Source: a virus. From it: 29,462 nt of DNA. Shown piece after piece: positions 8,357 to 16,823 of this stretch. Within the stretch, counting starts at the first letter, position 1; each line of letters starts with the position of its first letter. The notes below the pieces were generated by a model. The model did not search any database, was not told the DNA's origin, and saw nothing but the letters and a program-made list of their open reading frames with translations. Where the stretch lies: positions 1-29,462 of the IMG/VR virus record IMGVR_UViG_3300029915_000918; one strand, written 5' to 3'. A program made the translations under genes and the position numbers.

Positions 8357-8587
8357 TTACCTATTGCTCAACTGTTCAATCTTCCCCATCAACTCAGCTA
8401 CTTTGCGCTCCAGAAGCGCGATCCGATCATTCGTCATGTCGGATTCGCCTTTCTTGTCACGGTCGCATGTGCACCGGGAGATGTCCTCCCATCCGTCCGC
8501 ATACACCGCTGTCCCATAGCACGCAGGCATAATCTTTCCACCCAACTCCGGGCATTTGTGGCAGTACGGCGGGCATTTATGCGACAT
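8357..8587 (-). CDS. Small Cys-rich phage protein with C-terminal coiled coil
   Basis: A 76-residue protein starting at ATG 8587 behind GAGG. The N-terminal half holds seven cysteines, arranged CPPYCHKC, then MPAC and RCTCD, which could bind zinc. The C-terminal third (NDRIALLERKVAELMGKIEQL) is a heptad-like coiled coil that would dimerise it. There is no signal peptide. It could be a small regulator or a structural adaptor; the family is not recognised. It ends 42 bases before the next leftward gene. Confidence 0.6.
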   Translation of the reverse strand: MSHKCPPYCHKCPELGGKIMPACYGTAVYADGWEDISRCTCDRDKKGESDMTNDRIALLERKVAELMGKIEQLSNR

Positions 8588-8607
8588 CGGATTCCTCGCA
8601 GCAGCGC

Positions 8608-8883
8608 CTAGTTGTAAGTCGTGCTGATCTGGCACGGAAGCGCCTCGCCTTCGGCCTCTTTGCGGAACGTGGTTCGCGTTTCCTTGCCGTCGCCGTCGAT
8701 CCAGTCGCGCTCGACATCCATCTCGTCTTGGTCGATTTCTTCAAAGAGGCTGTCAATGCTTTCTTGGCCGTCTTTGGGGCCGCACAGTTCAAGCATGAAT
8801 TTCTTCATGCCGCCTTCGTCGCAGCGGCCCGCGTAAATCTCCCCATGCTCTCCGATGTGCCATGCCCTGATTGGTTGTTCCAT
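8608..8883 (-). CDS. Acidic phage protein of unknown function
   Basis: A 91-residue protein starting MEQPIRAWHIGEHGEIYAG. The first half looks beta-rich with RCDEGG; the middle is strikingly acidic (SLFEEIDQDEMDVERDWIDGDGKE). GAGAG lies upstream of ATG 8883; the longer open frame to 9024 overlaps the preceding gene and has no better start. There is no membrane segment. Acidic small phage proteins of this size include DNA mimics and inhibitors, but nothing in the sequence proves such a role. Confidence 0.6.
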   Translation of the reverse strand: MEQPIRAWHIGEHGEIYAGRCDEGGMKKFMLELCGPKDGQESIDSLFEEIDQDEMDVERDWIDGDGKETRTTFRKEAEGEALPCQISTTYN

Positions 8884-8945
8884 TTCGCATCTCTCTTTCT
8901 GCGCCTGTGGCGCGACTACTGTAGTGCCAGCGGCGACGTTGCAAT

Positions 8946-9236
8946 TCACTTCCGCACGAATCCGAAGATGGTTGCGGCGTGATAGGCCAGATCGATGCCG
9001 CCCAAGATCAATGCGGCCAGCCATACTACGCCTCTGCCACGCTCGCGCACAGACTCTATCGCCCCGATGCGCAAGCCGTGATCCTCAAGCGTGGCCTCAA
9101 TGATCGGGATGCGCCCGCGCTCGTTCTCTTGGGTGTCGTCGCCGAACATCTTGGTATGGAACACGCGCAGATCAGCGCGCAATCCTCTCACTTCGTCGGT
9201 TAGCTCGTTGATAGCGGACTGCTCAGAGGGTGCCAT
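8946..9236 (-). CDS. Coiled-coil protein with one membrane helix, holin-like candidate
   Basis: A 96-residue protein. Residues 5-65 are helical with heptad character (INELTDEVRGLRADLRVF, then IEATLEDHGLRIGAIE). A single hydrophobic helix follows, at about residues 70-90 (VVWLAALILGGIDLAYHAA). This N-terminal coil plus C-terminal membrane helix layout is that of XhlA-type haemolysin/holin accessory proteins and related small phage membrane proteins. The position next to the tail fibre genes is also usual for lysis genes. No endolysin is seen beside it, so the lysis role is inference. GGAG lies 10 bases before ATG 9236. Confidence 0.6.
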   Translation of the reverse strand: MAPSEQSAINELTDEVRGLRADLRVFHTKMFGDDTQENERGRIPIIEATLEDHGLRIGAIESVRERGRGVVWLAALILGGIDLAYHAATIFGFVRK

Positions 9237-9273
9237 GCGCGCGTAACTCCTGATTTGACTATCTCTCTAAATG

Positions 9274-9301
9274 CAAAAGCCCCGCGAGTGCGGGGCTTTT
9301 G
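9274..9301. terminator. Rho-independent terminator hairpin
   Basis: CAAAAGCCCCGC (9274-9285) pairs perfectly with GCGGGGCTTTTG (9290-9301) around GAGT. The GC-rich stem with flanking A4/T4 works in both directions. It lies just after the leftward gene ending at 9318 and before the membrane protein gene. Confidence 0.85.
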
Positions 9302-9317
9302 TCTAGAAGGCGGCGGG

Positions 9318-9683
9318 TTAGGCCACGTCCGCCTCGACTTCGGCGTACAAAGACTCCACGAGCGGGATGAACGTGCTCTTGAAGTAGGTGAAGAACGCCT
9401 CGGCGTCGGTGAGCGTCTTGGCATCGGCTTCGAGGTTGATGCCTTTGTCGGCGGCATCCGTAGCCACGTCGCCGATGACGCCGGTGGCTTGTTTCACAAG
9501 GCCCAACACCGCGTCCTTCACCTCCGGCTGATCTTTGATAGCGGAGGTAAGAACCTTCTCTGCCTTGACAACAAACTCGACAGGATGGACGATGGCATAC
9601 TCGACAACTTCCTCCACGCCCTTGCCCACGTCCTCGGCACCGACCTTGATGTCGTGCCCGATAGTGTCGAAAACATTGCCCAT
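9318..9683 (-). CDS. Phage protein of unknown function, mostly helical
   Basis: A 121-residue acidic protein, beginning MGNVFDTIGHDIKVGAEDVGK behind AAAGG. It is predicted almost wholly helical, with amphipathic segments (VGKGVEEVVEYAIVHPVEFVVKAEKVL, then a C-terminal AEAFFTYFKSTFIPLVESL). There is no signal peptide or strong transmembrane span, though the Val/Ala-rich amphipathic helices could lie on a membrane. It has its own terminator at 9274-9301 and stands about 190 bases from the next gene upstream, so it may be a separate transcript. The family is not recognised. Confidence 0.7.
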   Translation of the reverse strand: MGNVFDTIGHDIKVGAEDVGKGVEEVVEYAIVHPVEFVVKAEKVLTSAIKDQPEVKDAVLGLVKQATGVIGDVATDAADKGINLEADAKTLTDAEAFFTYFKSTFIPLVESLYAEVEADVA

Positions 9684-9833
9684 GCGAATAACCTTTCTTT
9701 GGCCTGTTGGCCGGTTGATGGTTGACAGTTGTTACTTGGCCGACGTGTGCCCGGTCCAAATATGGTATTAAGTTGCGCGGCGGATATTAAGCCCTGCCGC
9801 ACTCAGTTGCATCGCTCAACCTCTGACATAAAT

Positions 9834-9861
9834 ATGGCCCGGATCAATCAATCCGGGCCAT
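9834..9861. terminator. Terminator hairpin ending the tail fibre operon
   Basis: An 11-bp perfect stem (ATGGCCCGGAT with ATCCGGGCCAT) around CAATCA, 13 bases after the stop of the last tail gene. In the leftward direction the stem is followed by an AT-rich ATTTATG, a weak tail. Between it and 9683 I see nothing else. Confidence 0.7.
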
Positions 9862-9873
9862 TCTGAACGGCGC

Positions 9874-10218
9874 TTACGTGGTGGCAGTAACGGTTGTGCT
9901 CAAGGTTCCGGCAGGGAGCTTCGAGTCGGCAATCAACTTGGCAAAGATTGCTTGAGCTATCGTGTCGCCGAGGGTTTGTCCGGCGGGCGCGGTCACTACG
10001 GCGTTCCACATATCCAACATGGAACTATCCCGATAGGTGATCGTTTCTTGCCAGCCGGTCGTTGTTTCCGTAAGGGTGATGTCTAGTTCGCCCGTGCCGC
10101 CCAGGGCAAGATCAGGCGTAGATGTGTACCAAACGGAAGTGATCGCGAGCGCCGTGACAGTGCGCGGGTTGTTGAGGTCGCCTACTGTGACCGGCGTGGT
10201 GAGCGTAAAGGTGGTCAT
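9874..10218 (-). CDS. Tail-associated phage protein of unknown function
   Basis: A 114-residue protein rich in Thr and beta-branched residues (MTTFTLTTPVTVGDL, ALAITSVWYTSTPDLALGG). AAGGAG lies 5 bases before ATG 10218. It follows the fibre gene by 8 bases and ends the tail operon just before a hairpin. Lambda-like phages often have a small gene here that aids fibre folding or decorates the fibre. That role is inferred from position only. Confidence 0.7.
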   Translation of the reverse strand: MTTFTLTTPVTVGDLNNPRTVTALAITSVWYTSTPDLALGGTGELDITLTETTTGWQETITYRDSSMLDMWNAVVTAPAGQTLGDTIAQAIFAKLIADSKLPAGTLSTTVTATT

Positions 10219-10226
10219 AATTCTCC

Positions 10227-11969
10227 TTAGTAAATGCGTTGGCAGAGGACAGTGGACCCGATATACGACTGAAACGTGTCGGCTGAATTGGTTTTCTGCA
10301 AGTAAAACTTAAAAGTGTGCGCCCCCGCTGATAGCCCCGTGAGGCTCATCACGAAGGAACTCGAGATAGTTCCGCCGATGGTGGGGTAAGTTAAAAGCGC
10401 CCCCTGGACATAAGCCCCATCCACGCACAAATTGACGTAGCAGCCATCCCCTGCGGTGCCTACCGTTTGTGCACCGGACATACTCCCATAAAAATTGAAG
10501 GTGTCCGCAGATGAAGCCGCGTTTGAACTGAAGGTCAAGCCAGGGATGGGCGTTCCTGGACTGGCAATCACGCTGGTTGCTGTTGCCGTCTCACTGGCTA
10601 TGGCCGTGAGCACACGAGAGGCGGTGGTCAAAGCTGTGCCGTCAGCAAAGAGCACCTTGGTGGCGCTCAGTGTGCCGGTGGTAATGTTGCTGGCGTTGAG
10701 GTTGGTTACGGCAACGTTGGCCGCGTTGAGGGTGCCCGTGGTGATCATGTCGGCGGTGATAGCTCCCGTTGCTATCTTGGACGACGTAATAGAGCCGTCA
10801 ACGATCAAAGAGGCGTCATCGCAACGGCGGAAGTAGCAGTCGTCTACATAGACATTTCCGCCTACCGGAGAGGTGGATACAATCGCACACTTGACGCTCG
10901 TGGCCCCGGCTGGCGCGGTCGCCGTAAAGCTGTATTGCGCCCACGACGTTGCGGGGGTGAAGTTATATTGAGGTTCGCTGAGGAGAGTTCCCGCTGCATT
11001 GTAAAATTGCGGGCGTATCCCAACGGTTCCGCTCGTGAGGGCCGCATCTGCCATAGCCCAAACCTGGAGTAAAAACACCTGCCCGGCGGCGCAAGGGACA
11101 TTGTTGGAATTGAGTATCCTATAACCGCCGCTACCGTTTGGCAGCAAAAGAGATTGCGCCCCACTGCGAAACTGCGCGGTAGACGGCGCGGATAAAGTAG
11201 ACGAGCTACTCCAGCTTGTCATCCCCAACTCAAAGCCGGGGTTGTAGCAAAGGTTTGTCCAGTCGCAGACGGTCAGCGATGCCGCCGTGATAGCGCCAGC
11301 GGCAAGCTGATTAACTCCAATCGCGCCCGCTGCAATCTGCCCGGCGGTGATCGACCCAAACAAATTGGTAGTGCTCACGTTCAGAACGTCCCACGTGCCC
11401 GCCGTGTTGACGTAGAGCTGCCCATCCGCGTCGTTCCATACGATCTTGCCTACTGGGTAGCTTGCGTTTGGCAACGTGGGCAAGGTTGAGACAACTGAGG
11501 GGGCGCTGATCGTGGTCGCATAAAGGGACGCCGCCGCCGTTGCCGCCGTGGCAACAGCCGCCACCTCTGCCGCCGCCGCCTGCGCGTTCGAGATAACCGA
11601 TTGCAACGCCGTGCGCTGTGTCGCGATCTGCGCCCAAAGATTGGCCAGCGAGGTTTGTATGCCGGGCCACAGCCCGCTTGTGGTTCCATCTGGCCAGATG
11701 GTTGCCCAGTTCGAGGGAGCGCCCGCCGTGATGAGCGTGGAGCTTATGTTGCTCACCGCCGTGTTGTAGGCGCTGCTTGATACGCTCCACGTGGAGGCAA
11801 GCGTATCAAGCGAAGTCTTCACGGCTAACTCGGCGGTGTATTGCGCCATGAGGTTGATCTTGTCCTGATTGGATAGATAGTTGACGTTCTCAGGGTCACT
11901 GCCAATCGTGGTGGTTGACGGGACCAAACTAATCGAGCTTCCTGTTTCAGTCCAAGGGCTATTAGGCAT
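10227..11969 (-). CDS. Tail fibre / receptor-binding protein with CBM-like jelly roll
   Basis: A 580-residue late protein. ATG 11969 follows GAGGAG and overlaps the end of the tail-tip gene by 8 bases, so translation is probably coupled; the frame also offers GTG 11975. The N-terminal region is Ala-rich and helical (to about residue 165). Next come fibre-type GAI/GTL repeats (GSITAGQIAAGAIGVNQLAAGAI), a domain that looks like a carbohydrate-binding jelly roll (about 235-390; NPGFELGMTSW to NVYVDDCYFRR, as in CBM4/9-like modules), a second run of GAITADMITTGTL-type repeats, and a beta-rich C-terminal tip. The likely role is recognition of the host envelope or capsule polysaccharide. Confidence 0.8.
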   Translation of the reverse strand: MPNSPWTETGSSISLVPSTTTIGSDPENVNYLSNQDKINLMAQYTAELAVKTSLDTLASTWSVSSSAYNTAVSNISSTLITAGAPSNWATIWPDGTTSGLWPGIQTSLANLWAQIATQRTALQSVISNAQAAAAEVAAVATAATAAASLYATTISAPSVVSTLPTLPNASYPVGKIVWNDADGQLYVNTAGTWDVLNVSTTNLFGSITAGQIAAGAIGVNQLAAGAITAASLTVCDWTNLCYNPGFELGMTSWSSSSTLSAPSTAQFRSGAQSLLLPNGSGGYRILNSNNVPCAAGQVFLLQVWAMADAALTSGTVGIRPQFYNAAGTLLSEPQYNFTPATSWAQYSFTATAPAGATSVKCAIVSTSPVGGNVYVDDCYFRRCDDASLIVDGSITSSKIATGAITADMITTGTLNAANVAVTNLNASNITTGTLSATKVLFADGTALTTASRVLTAIASETATATSVIASPGTPIPGLTFSSNAASSADTFNFYGSMSGAQTVGTAGDGCYVNLCVDGAYVQGALLTYPTIGGTISSSFVMSLTGLSAGAHTFKFYLQKTNSADTFQSYIGSTVLCQRIY

Positions 11970-14900
11970 ACACACTCCTCACTGCGGCGTTGACAACGCT
12001 CATGGCGCTGGTAGGGCAAACGGCGACGGTGTAGGACGTGGTGTTTGCCCCGACCGTGACCAGATCAAAAAGGTAGTTAGCCACCGCCGTGGGATCGGAC
12101 CCGGTGAAGGCGACAACGTTGAAGGCTGAGGGCGTTGGATAATTGCTGGGCCATGTCCACGAGATAGTGAGCCAAACGATTCCGGCCGTGGTGAGGCTGC
12201 CGTTTGAATTCACTGTGACGCCGGCGCTGGCCGTTGCGCTTGCGCCGCTCCCGCTCGTGTTGGTGGCGCTCTGCGTAAGCGTGACAACTGGCGGGTCGGG
12301 ATAAGGCGTGATGTACGCCGGAATGAGGCTCTGAAGGCCGCCGGCAGCCACTGACAGCACCGCAACAATCATGTACATGCCGGTGCGGAGCGTGGTATCC
12401 GTCCATGTTGTTCCGGTCCCATCCCACAGCACGGTCGCGGTGTCCCACGGGTAATAGTCCTGGCTGCCTTGGTAGCGAATCTCGTAGTGATCCGCCCCGG
12501 TGACGGCGGCCCACGTGAGAACCGGCAACCCACTCGCGTTGACTGCGCAACTAAAGCCGGTGACGTTGGCGGGTACGTTGGTGGAGGCTTGCACAGTAAT
12601 CACGCCGGTAACCGGGCTGCCTAGCAAGTTCCCTTGCCAATCGAAGCCGGTCGCGCTCACGTTGTAGGTTGTGCCGATGGTGCCCGTAAAGGTGCAGCTC
12701 TGCCCTTGGATGTTGCCGAGCGTGTTCCATGCGCCGCTGGAGGCTTGCACCTGCACCTGGGCACCCACGGCGGTGTTATTGTTGCGCCAGCCAACCGAGA
12801 CAACCGCCGAGTTGGATGAGCCGGTGAGGGTGCCATTCTGGTATTGCTCAACCAACGTGAGGTCGGTGATGACCGGCGAGGAATCGGGAACGCCCACAAT
12901 CTCACCGTAGTCGGGTACCACGTCGGTGTAAATGGTGGCGTTGTACTCCATGGCCCCAATGTCAAAGTTGAAGTCGCCGGATTTTTTGATGTTGATGACG
13001 CGGAAGAGCTTGGCTGGTTGAGCGCCGGCGCTTTGTCCATAAGCCCAGGCGCTATCTTTCGAGGGCACGGCGGAGAATTGGCCAGAGATGGAAACCACCG
13101 AACCGAAGGCCCCGACCGCAAGGGCGGTGACGCTCATGTTGTCAATCACGTTGGCATCGTAGAGCGTAAGCACACCGCCAGCGGCAAGGCTGCCTGTGCT
13201 ACCTGAGAGCGTAATGATTGAGCCAGAGTATCCGGTAACGATGTATTCGTTCCCGGCAGGATCAACCGCCTTGACGATACGTCCGGCGGGTAGCGCGGCT
13301 GTCATGATGACGTTGAGGCCAGAGATGGATTGCACCAGCGCAGTTCCGCGTTGCACCACGGGATGCTGTACGCTCACCGTCCAGCCGGCGGCTGCGGCAA
13401 AGGTGAGGTCGGTGCGATCAACACTTAGCGTGTTGAGCGTGGAACCGGCTTGCACACGGCCGCCCACGGCCCATTGCACAACATCAGACTGAAGGGCGAT
13501 CACCGACCCAATCGAGCAGCACACAGCCTCCACGGGCGCGCTAAATTGCACGGTGCGGAGCGTGAGTTTGGTGGACATCAAATGAAAGTAACCCCAGCGC
13601 CATGCCTGGTCGCGGCTTGTGCAGCCTGTTATTTTTGTGCGCGTGATTTTAGGCTGCAAACCACTGTTGATGTCTGCCGCTGTCATAACGGAGACGGGCA
13701 AGTCCATGCGGTAGTCGCGGGCGGCGTCGGCGAAGTCAGCCTCGATCAGTGTGCAGCGATCATCGAGCGCGACCCACGATTCGGTGAAGCTATCTTTCTT
13801 TGTGTTGCCCACGGTGAAGAGCTGTACCGGATCGGCGGGCGCGTCAAGAATCACGCTGTACCGCATTCCAAGTTGGATAATGGAAGCGCGGCTCATGGCG
13901 CCGATAACTCCCAGAGCGTGCCACGCATCCCCAGATTGATCGAAGGTTCCCGCGAAGATATGCCGACGCACCTGAGTCCCGTTTTGATTCGTCACCATCT
14001 GATCATTGAATGCGGCCCACGCGGCGAAGGCGGGAACGTCTATCATGTTGGCGGCGATGCCCATGCCGTAGAGCGGATTGACGAGCACGTCATAGGCCAC
14101 GATGGCCGGGTTATCGTGCTCGTAGGCGGAGAGCTGCGCGGGGATCACGGTATCCGCGCCGATGTCATGAGTAATGGTGGCCATGAGCTGTATGCTGCCG
14201 CCGTTGAGTTGTGACGTGGCCAGGGCCTTGACGCCCACGAGGATCATGTTCGGGTAAGAGAGATTCGACCAAAAAATCTCGTTGATATTCCACAGCCAGC
14301 AATCGCAGACCGTTTGTGAGCTGGTTGCATCGCTGTAGTAGATGTAGTGGTTGTTATCCCACTCCCACGCAACCTTGGTTACGCGCACGTCCCATTGACC
14401 GGCGGCGAGGCCGTAGACGCTCACGGTGTCAAAGAATGCGGAGAAAGTGCAATTCTCAACTACACGGTAACCCTGCCACCAATCAGTAGCGATGGCTTGG
14501 TTGAGGTTTGGGTCGCACGGCTGCCACTCTCCTTGGAACGTGGAGGAAGTGTTTGAAGTGGTGCCGTCCATGTTGACGGTGGTCACGGTTTCTGTCTTGC
14601 TCCACAGATCGCCGGGAGCGTGGGAGCCATTGTCGCTGGCGTAGACGATGCCGGAGTTGGCAAAGCGATCCGTGGGCACAACAACCCACGCGGGCCAGGT
14701 CTGCGAACCGTCGCTGTGCGTGGTGGCAACGGTTTTTGTGTTGTTGGGGAAGAGCGGCGCTGTCCAGTTGTTCTGGTTATGCGGCGATACCTCAATCTTG
14801 TAAATCACTTTGAGCGGCACATCGTTTCCATCGCCGGTGATGCGGTAGAGACCCGAGGGGAACTTGACGGTGATGTCGAGGCCCTGCACGTTGGTGCCCG

Positions 14901-15795
14901 TGCCCTGCACCACGATAGACCCGTTCGAGACGAGCATTTCAATCTCTTGCGGGTATCCGTTGGTTGTGCGGTCAAAGCCGTCGATAGGCGCTTGATTGTT
15001 GGTGCCCAGGCGCACCTGATAAGAAGAGTTACTAAAAACCGAGATCGGCTGTTGGTTGATGAGCACGTTGGAAATGCTCACAGCCTGCCCCCAGCCGTAG
15101 CAGACGAGGCAGTTGATATAAGCATCTTTACCGTCGAAGTTGACGTAAGACGAGATGACGTTTCCGCACCAACCCATCGTGCCGTACCCTTTGGGGACGG
15201 GCGTACCGGCCTGTGCAAGTCCCTTGGGGCCGGTGGGATCGTAGGTCGATGACCACGAGGCGGCGCTGGGCTGGCCCGGTTGGAATGCCCAGGAGATGAG
15301 CATACTGCCGGCCATCATGGCGGCGGCTCCGATCCAACCGGCGGCGGTGGCCGACATACCCATCTCTGCCGCAAAGCCAGCAAAACCGACGCCGACGCCG
15401 GTGAAACATGCGACCAGCGTTAGCAGCGCCACCATGGAGACCATCTCCCAAATGCGTCCGCCGGCGGCGCGCGGAAAGAGGACTATCTCGTCTCCCGGTT
15501 CGACCGCCGTTGACCACAACTCAGCGTCTGGGATAAGTGATCCGTTCAGGCTGCATTTGTAATCGTCCAGATGAATTTCGGCGCGGGTCACAAGCGCAGC
15601 CGCGCTCTCATCGTCGAGTGGAGCTATCTCGATCACGCGGCGCTCTTCCACGTGGAAGGGATTCATATTTTCAATGATGCGAACGGGGCGAAGGCTTAGT
15701 GTGTCAGGTATCTCAGGCAACACATACGGCGCGGGGGTGGCCTCGGCGATAGAGACAATCTGCGGATTTAGAGACGGGATGAGACTTGTTTCCAT
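11962..15795 (-). CDS. Tail tip protein, fused lambda I-like and J-like modules
   Basis: A 1277-residue central tail-tip and host-specificity protein. Residues about 40-115 look like the beta-grasp N-domain of tail assembly protein I (MNPFHVEERRVIEIAPL to PGDEIVLFPRAAGG). A Gly/Ala-rich hydrophobic stretch follows (about 120-180; VALLTLVACFTGVGVGFAG), as in the I protein C-domain. The J-like part then starts (PKGLAQAGTPVPKGYGTMGWCGNVISS), with the hub region in the middle and fibronectin-III-like domains from about 1020 on. In lambda the two are separate genes. GAGG lies upstream of ATG 15795, and the gene overlaps the K-like gene by 28 bases. Together with the downstream fibre gene it forms the host-contact end of the tail. 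Confidence 0.85.
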   Translation of the reverse strand: METSLIPSLNPQIVSIAEATPAPYVLPEIPDTLSLRPVRIIENMNPFHVEERRVIEIAPLDDESAAALVTRAEIHLDDYKCSLNGSLIPDAELWSTAVEPGDEIVLFPRAAGGRIWEMVSMVALLTLVACFTGVGVGFAGFAAEMGMSATAAGWIGAAAMMAGSMLISWAFQPGQPSAASWSSTYDPTGPKGLAQAGTPVPKGYGTMGWCGNVISSYVNFDGKDAYINCLVCYGWGQAVSISNVLINQQPISVFSNSSYQVRLGTNNQAPIDGFDRTTNGYPQEIEMLVSNGSIVVQGTGTNVQGLDITVKFPSGLYRITGDGNDVPLKVIYKIEVSPHNQNNWTAPLFPNNTKTVATTHSDGSQTWPAWVVVPTDRFANSGIVYASDNGSHAPGDLWSKTETVTTVNMDGTTSNTSSTFQGEWQPCDPNLNQAIATDWWQGYRVVENCTFSAFFDTVSVYGLAAGQWDVRVTKVAWEWDNNHYIYYSDATSSQTVCDCWLWNINEIFWSNLSYPNMILVGVKALATSQLNGGSIQLMATITHDIGADTVIPAQLSAYEHDNPAIVAYDVLVNPLYGMGIAANMIDVPAFAAWAAFNDQMVTNQNGTQVRRHIFAGTFDQSGDAWHALGVIGAMSRASIIQLGMRYSVILDAPADPVQLFTVGNTKKDSFTESWVALDDRCTLIEADFADAARDYRMDLPVSVMTAADINSGLQPKITRTKITGCTSRDQAWRWGYFHLMSTKLTLRTVQFSAPVEAVCCSIGSVIALQSDVVQWAVGGRVQAGSTLNTLSVDRTDLTFAAAAGWTVSVQHPVVQRGTALVQSISGLNVIMTAALPAGRIVKAVDPAGNEYIVTGYSGSIITLSGSTGSLAAGGVLTLYDANVIDNMSVTALAVGAFGSVVSISGQFSAVPSKDSAWAYGQSAGAQPAKLFRVINIKKSGDFNFDIGAMEYNATIYTDVVPDYGEIVGVPDSSPVITDLTLVEQYQNGTLTGSSNSAVVSVGWRNNNTAVGAQVQVQASSGAWNTLGNIQGQSCTFTGTIGTTYNVSATGFDWQGNLLGSPVTGVITVQASTNVPANVTGFSCAVNASGLPVLTWAAVTGADHYEIRYQGSQDYYPWDTATVLWDGTGTTWTDTTLRTGMYMIVAVLSVAAGGLQSLIPAYITPYPDPPVVTLTQSATNTSGSGASATASAGVTVNSNGSLTTAGIVWLTISWTWPSNYPTPSAFNVVAFTGSDPTAVANYLFDLVTVGANTTSYTVAVCPTSAMSVVNAAVRSVYA

Positions 15796-16157
15796 CGATA
15801 GAAGCCCTCAATTCGAGCTTGCCACGGAAACGAGTTATACCGCTCTCTGAGCACCCCTGCGCCCTCACGGCTGTGCAGCATGTAGCCATCTCCGCAGACC
15901 ACGCCGATATGCCAGCGCGGGTTGAGAGAGCGAATCAGGATTGCATCGCCCGGTTGCGGGTCCGCAACTAAATCCCAATCGGTAACGGCAAGCGCCACGG
16001 CGGTTACTTCGCTGGCGTATTCCGGGACCGGAAAGCCGAGGCGGCGCTCTACCTCCAGAAGCAACCCTACGCAGTCATAGGATTCTGGCCCGCGCGCATC
16101 CTTGCGCCATGGCTTGCCCAGTAAGTCAGCCCACAGTGAGTAAGGAATTGTCTGCAT
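15768..16157 (-). CDS. NlpC/P60-type tail peptidase, lambda K-like
   Basis: A 129-residue enzyme of the NlpC/P60 cysteine peptidase family, which cuts peptide links in peptidoglycan. C29 (YDCVGLL), H83 (WHIGVV) and H95 (YMLHS) are positioned as the catalytic Cys-His-polar set, with QPGDAIL before the His as usual. In lambda-like phages the K protein works at the tail tip during assembly or DNA entry. The lambda K N-terminal Mov34-like domain is absent, so this is the single-domain version. Its start overlaps the stop of the L-like gene as TGATG, so it is translationally coupled. Confidence 0.88.
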   Translation of the reverse strand: MQTIPYSLWADLLGKPWRKDARGPESYDCVGLLLEVERRLGFPVPEYASEVTAVALAVTDWDLVADPQPGDAILIRSLNPRWHIGVVCGDGYMLHSREGAGVLRERYNSFPWQARIEGFYRWKQVSSRL

Positions 16158-16822
16158 CAGTTTTGCGCCGCCAGCACTGTGCCGTTGGTTCCGATGCCAG
16201 GGAAGGCTCCGAAGCGGCCCGCGTTGTTATGCACCTGGCAGCCGTTCGCTCCGTTGTAAGTTCCATCGCAGTTGGTGAGCGAGCCAGTGTATCCGCACCA
16301 GATGCTTTTGTAGTGCGAAACGTACATGCAGAAATTGGCGCGGTAAAGGTACTTGGGAAAGAGCTGACGCAATGGCGACGGCGCGGAGAGTGAGAACGTG
16401 ACCAGCTCCGCCGTGCAAACGGACTTCATGACCGTGGTGGACACGGCCAGGTCAGGTTCGCCGGCGGGGTGCGCCGTGTTGTAGACGTACACATTCGCAA
16501 TGGCCCCGGCAATGCCGCCGTACTGCTCAATGACGCCTTGCAGGATGCGCATGGTGTTGGACGCCTTGAGGGTCATGGTGGGGAGTTGACCTTTTCCAGG
16601 CTGCTCAGCGGTGAATTCAAAGTTGAAGGGTTGATAAGTCTGCGCGCCGTTGCCGTCTCCGGCGTCGAACTGGATAGGATCAACGTTGCGCGCAAAGCGC
16701 ATATGCTGTCCATTCCAGATGATGTCGAGCAACAAAAGCCAAGCATCTCCAGAGGCGAGCACGAACTTATCGCGCTGAGCAGCAAGGGAGAGCACGGCCA
16801 TGGGAGAGACAGCAGCGGGCAT
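16157..16822 (-). CDS. Minor tail protein, lambda L-like, with four-Cys cluster
   Basis: A 221-residue tail-tip protein. The N-terminal two thirds are beta-rich (MRFARNVDPIQFDAG), matching the L/DUF1833/DUF2163 type. The C-terminal part carries four cysteines, C165, C176, C185 and C195, in the order NFC...WCGY...NCDG...GCQ, and ends RFGAFPGI. That pattern is the one used by L-type and BR0599-type proteins, where in lambda the cysteines hold an iron-sulfur cluster. GGAGG lies 6 bases before ATG 16822, inside the end of the M-like gene. Position between M and K supports the call. Confidence 0.85.
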   Translation of the reverse strand: MPAAVSPMAVLSLAAQRDKFVLASGDAWLLLLDIIWNGQHMRFARNVDPIQFDAGDGNGAQTYQPFNFEFTAEQPGKGQLPTMTLKASNTMRILQGVIEQYGGIAGAIANVYVYNTAHPAGEPDLAVSTTVMKSVCTAELVTFSLSAPSPLRQLFPKYLYRANFCMYVSHYKSIWCGYTGSLTNCDGTYNGANGCQVHNNAGRFGAFPGIGTNGTVLAAQN

Positions 16823-16823
16823 G

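Noticed and set aside
13450-14214. 254-codon plus-strand frame opposite the tail tip gene
   Set aside because: It is an antisense shadow of the J-like coding sequence in GC-rich DNA, with no domain and no ribosome-binding site.
14620-15252. 210-codon plus-strand frame
   Set aside because: Antisense shadow of the tail tip gene; no recognisable motif.
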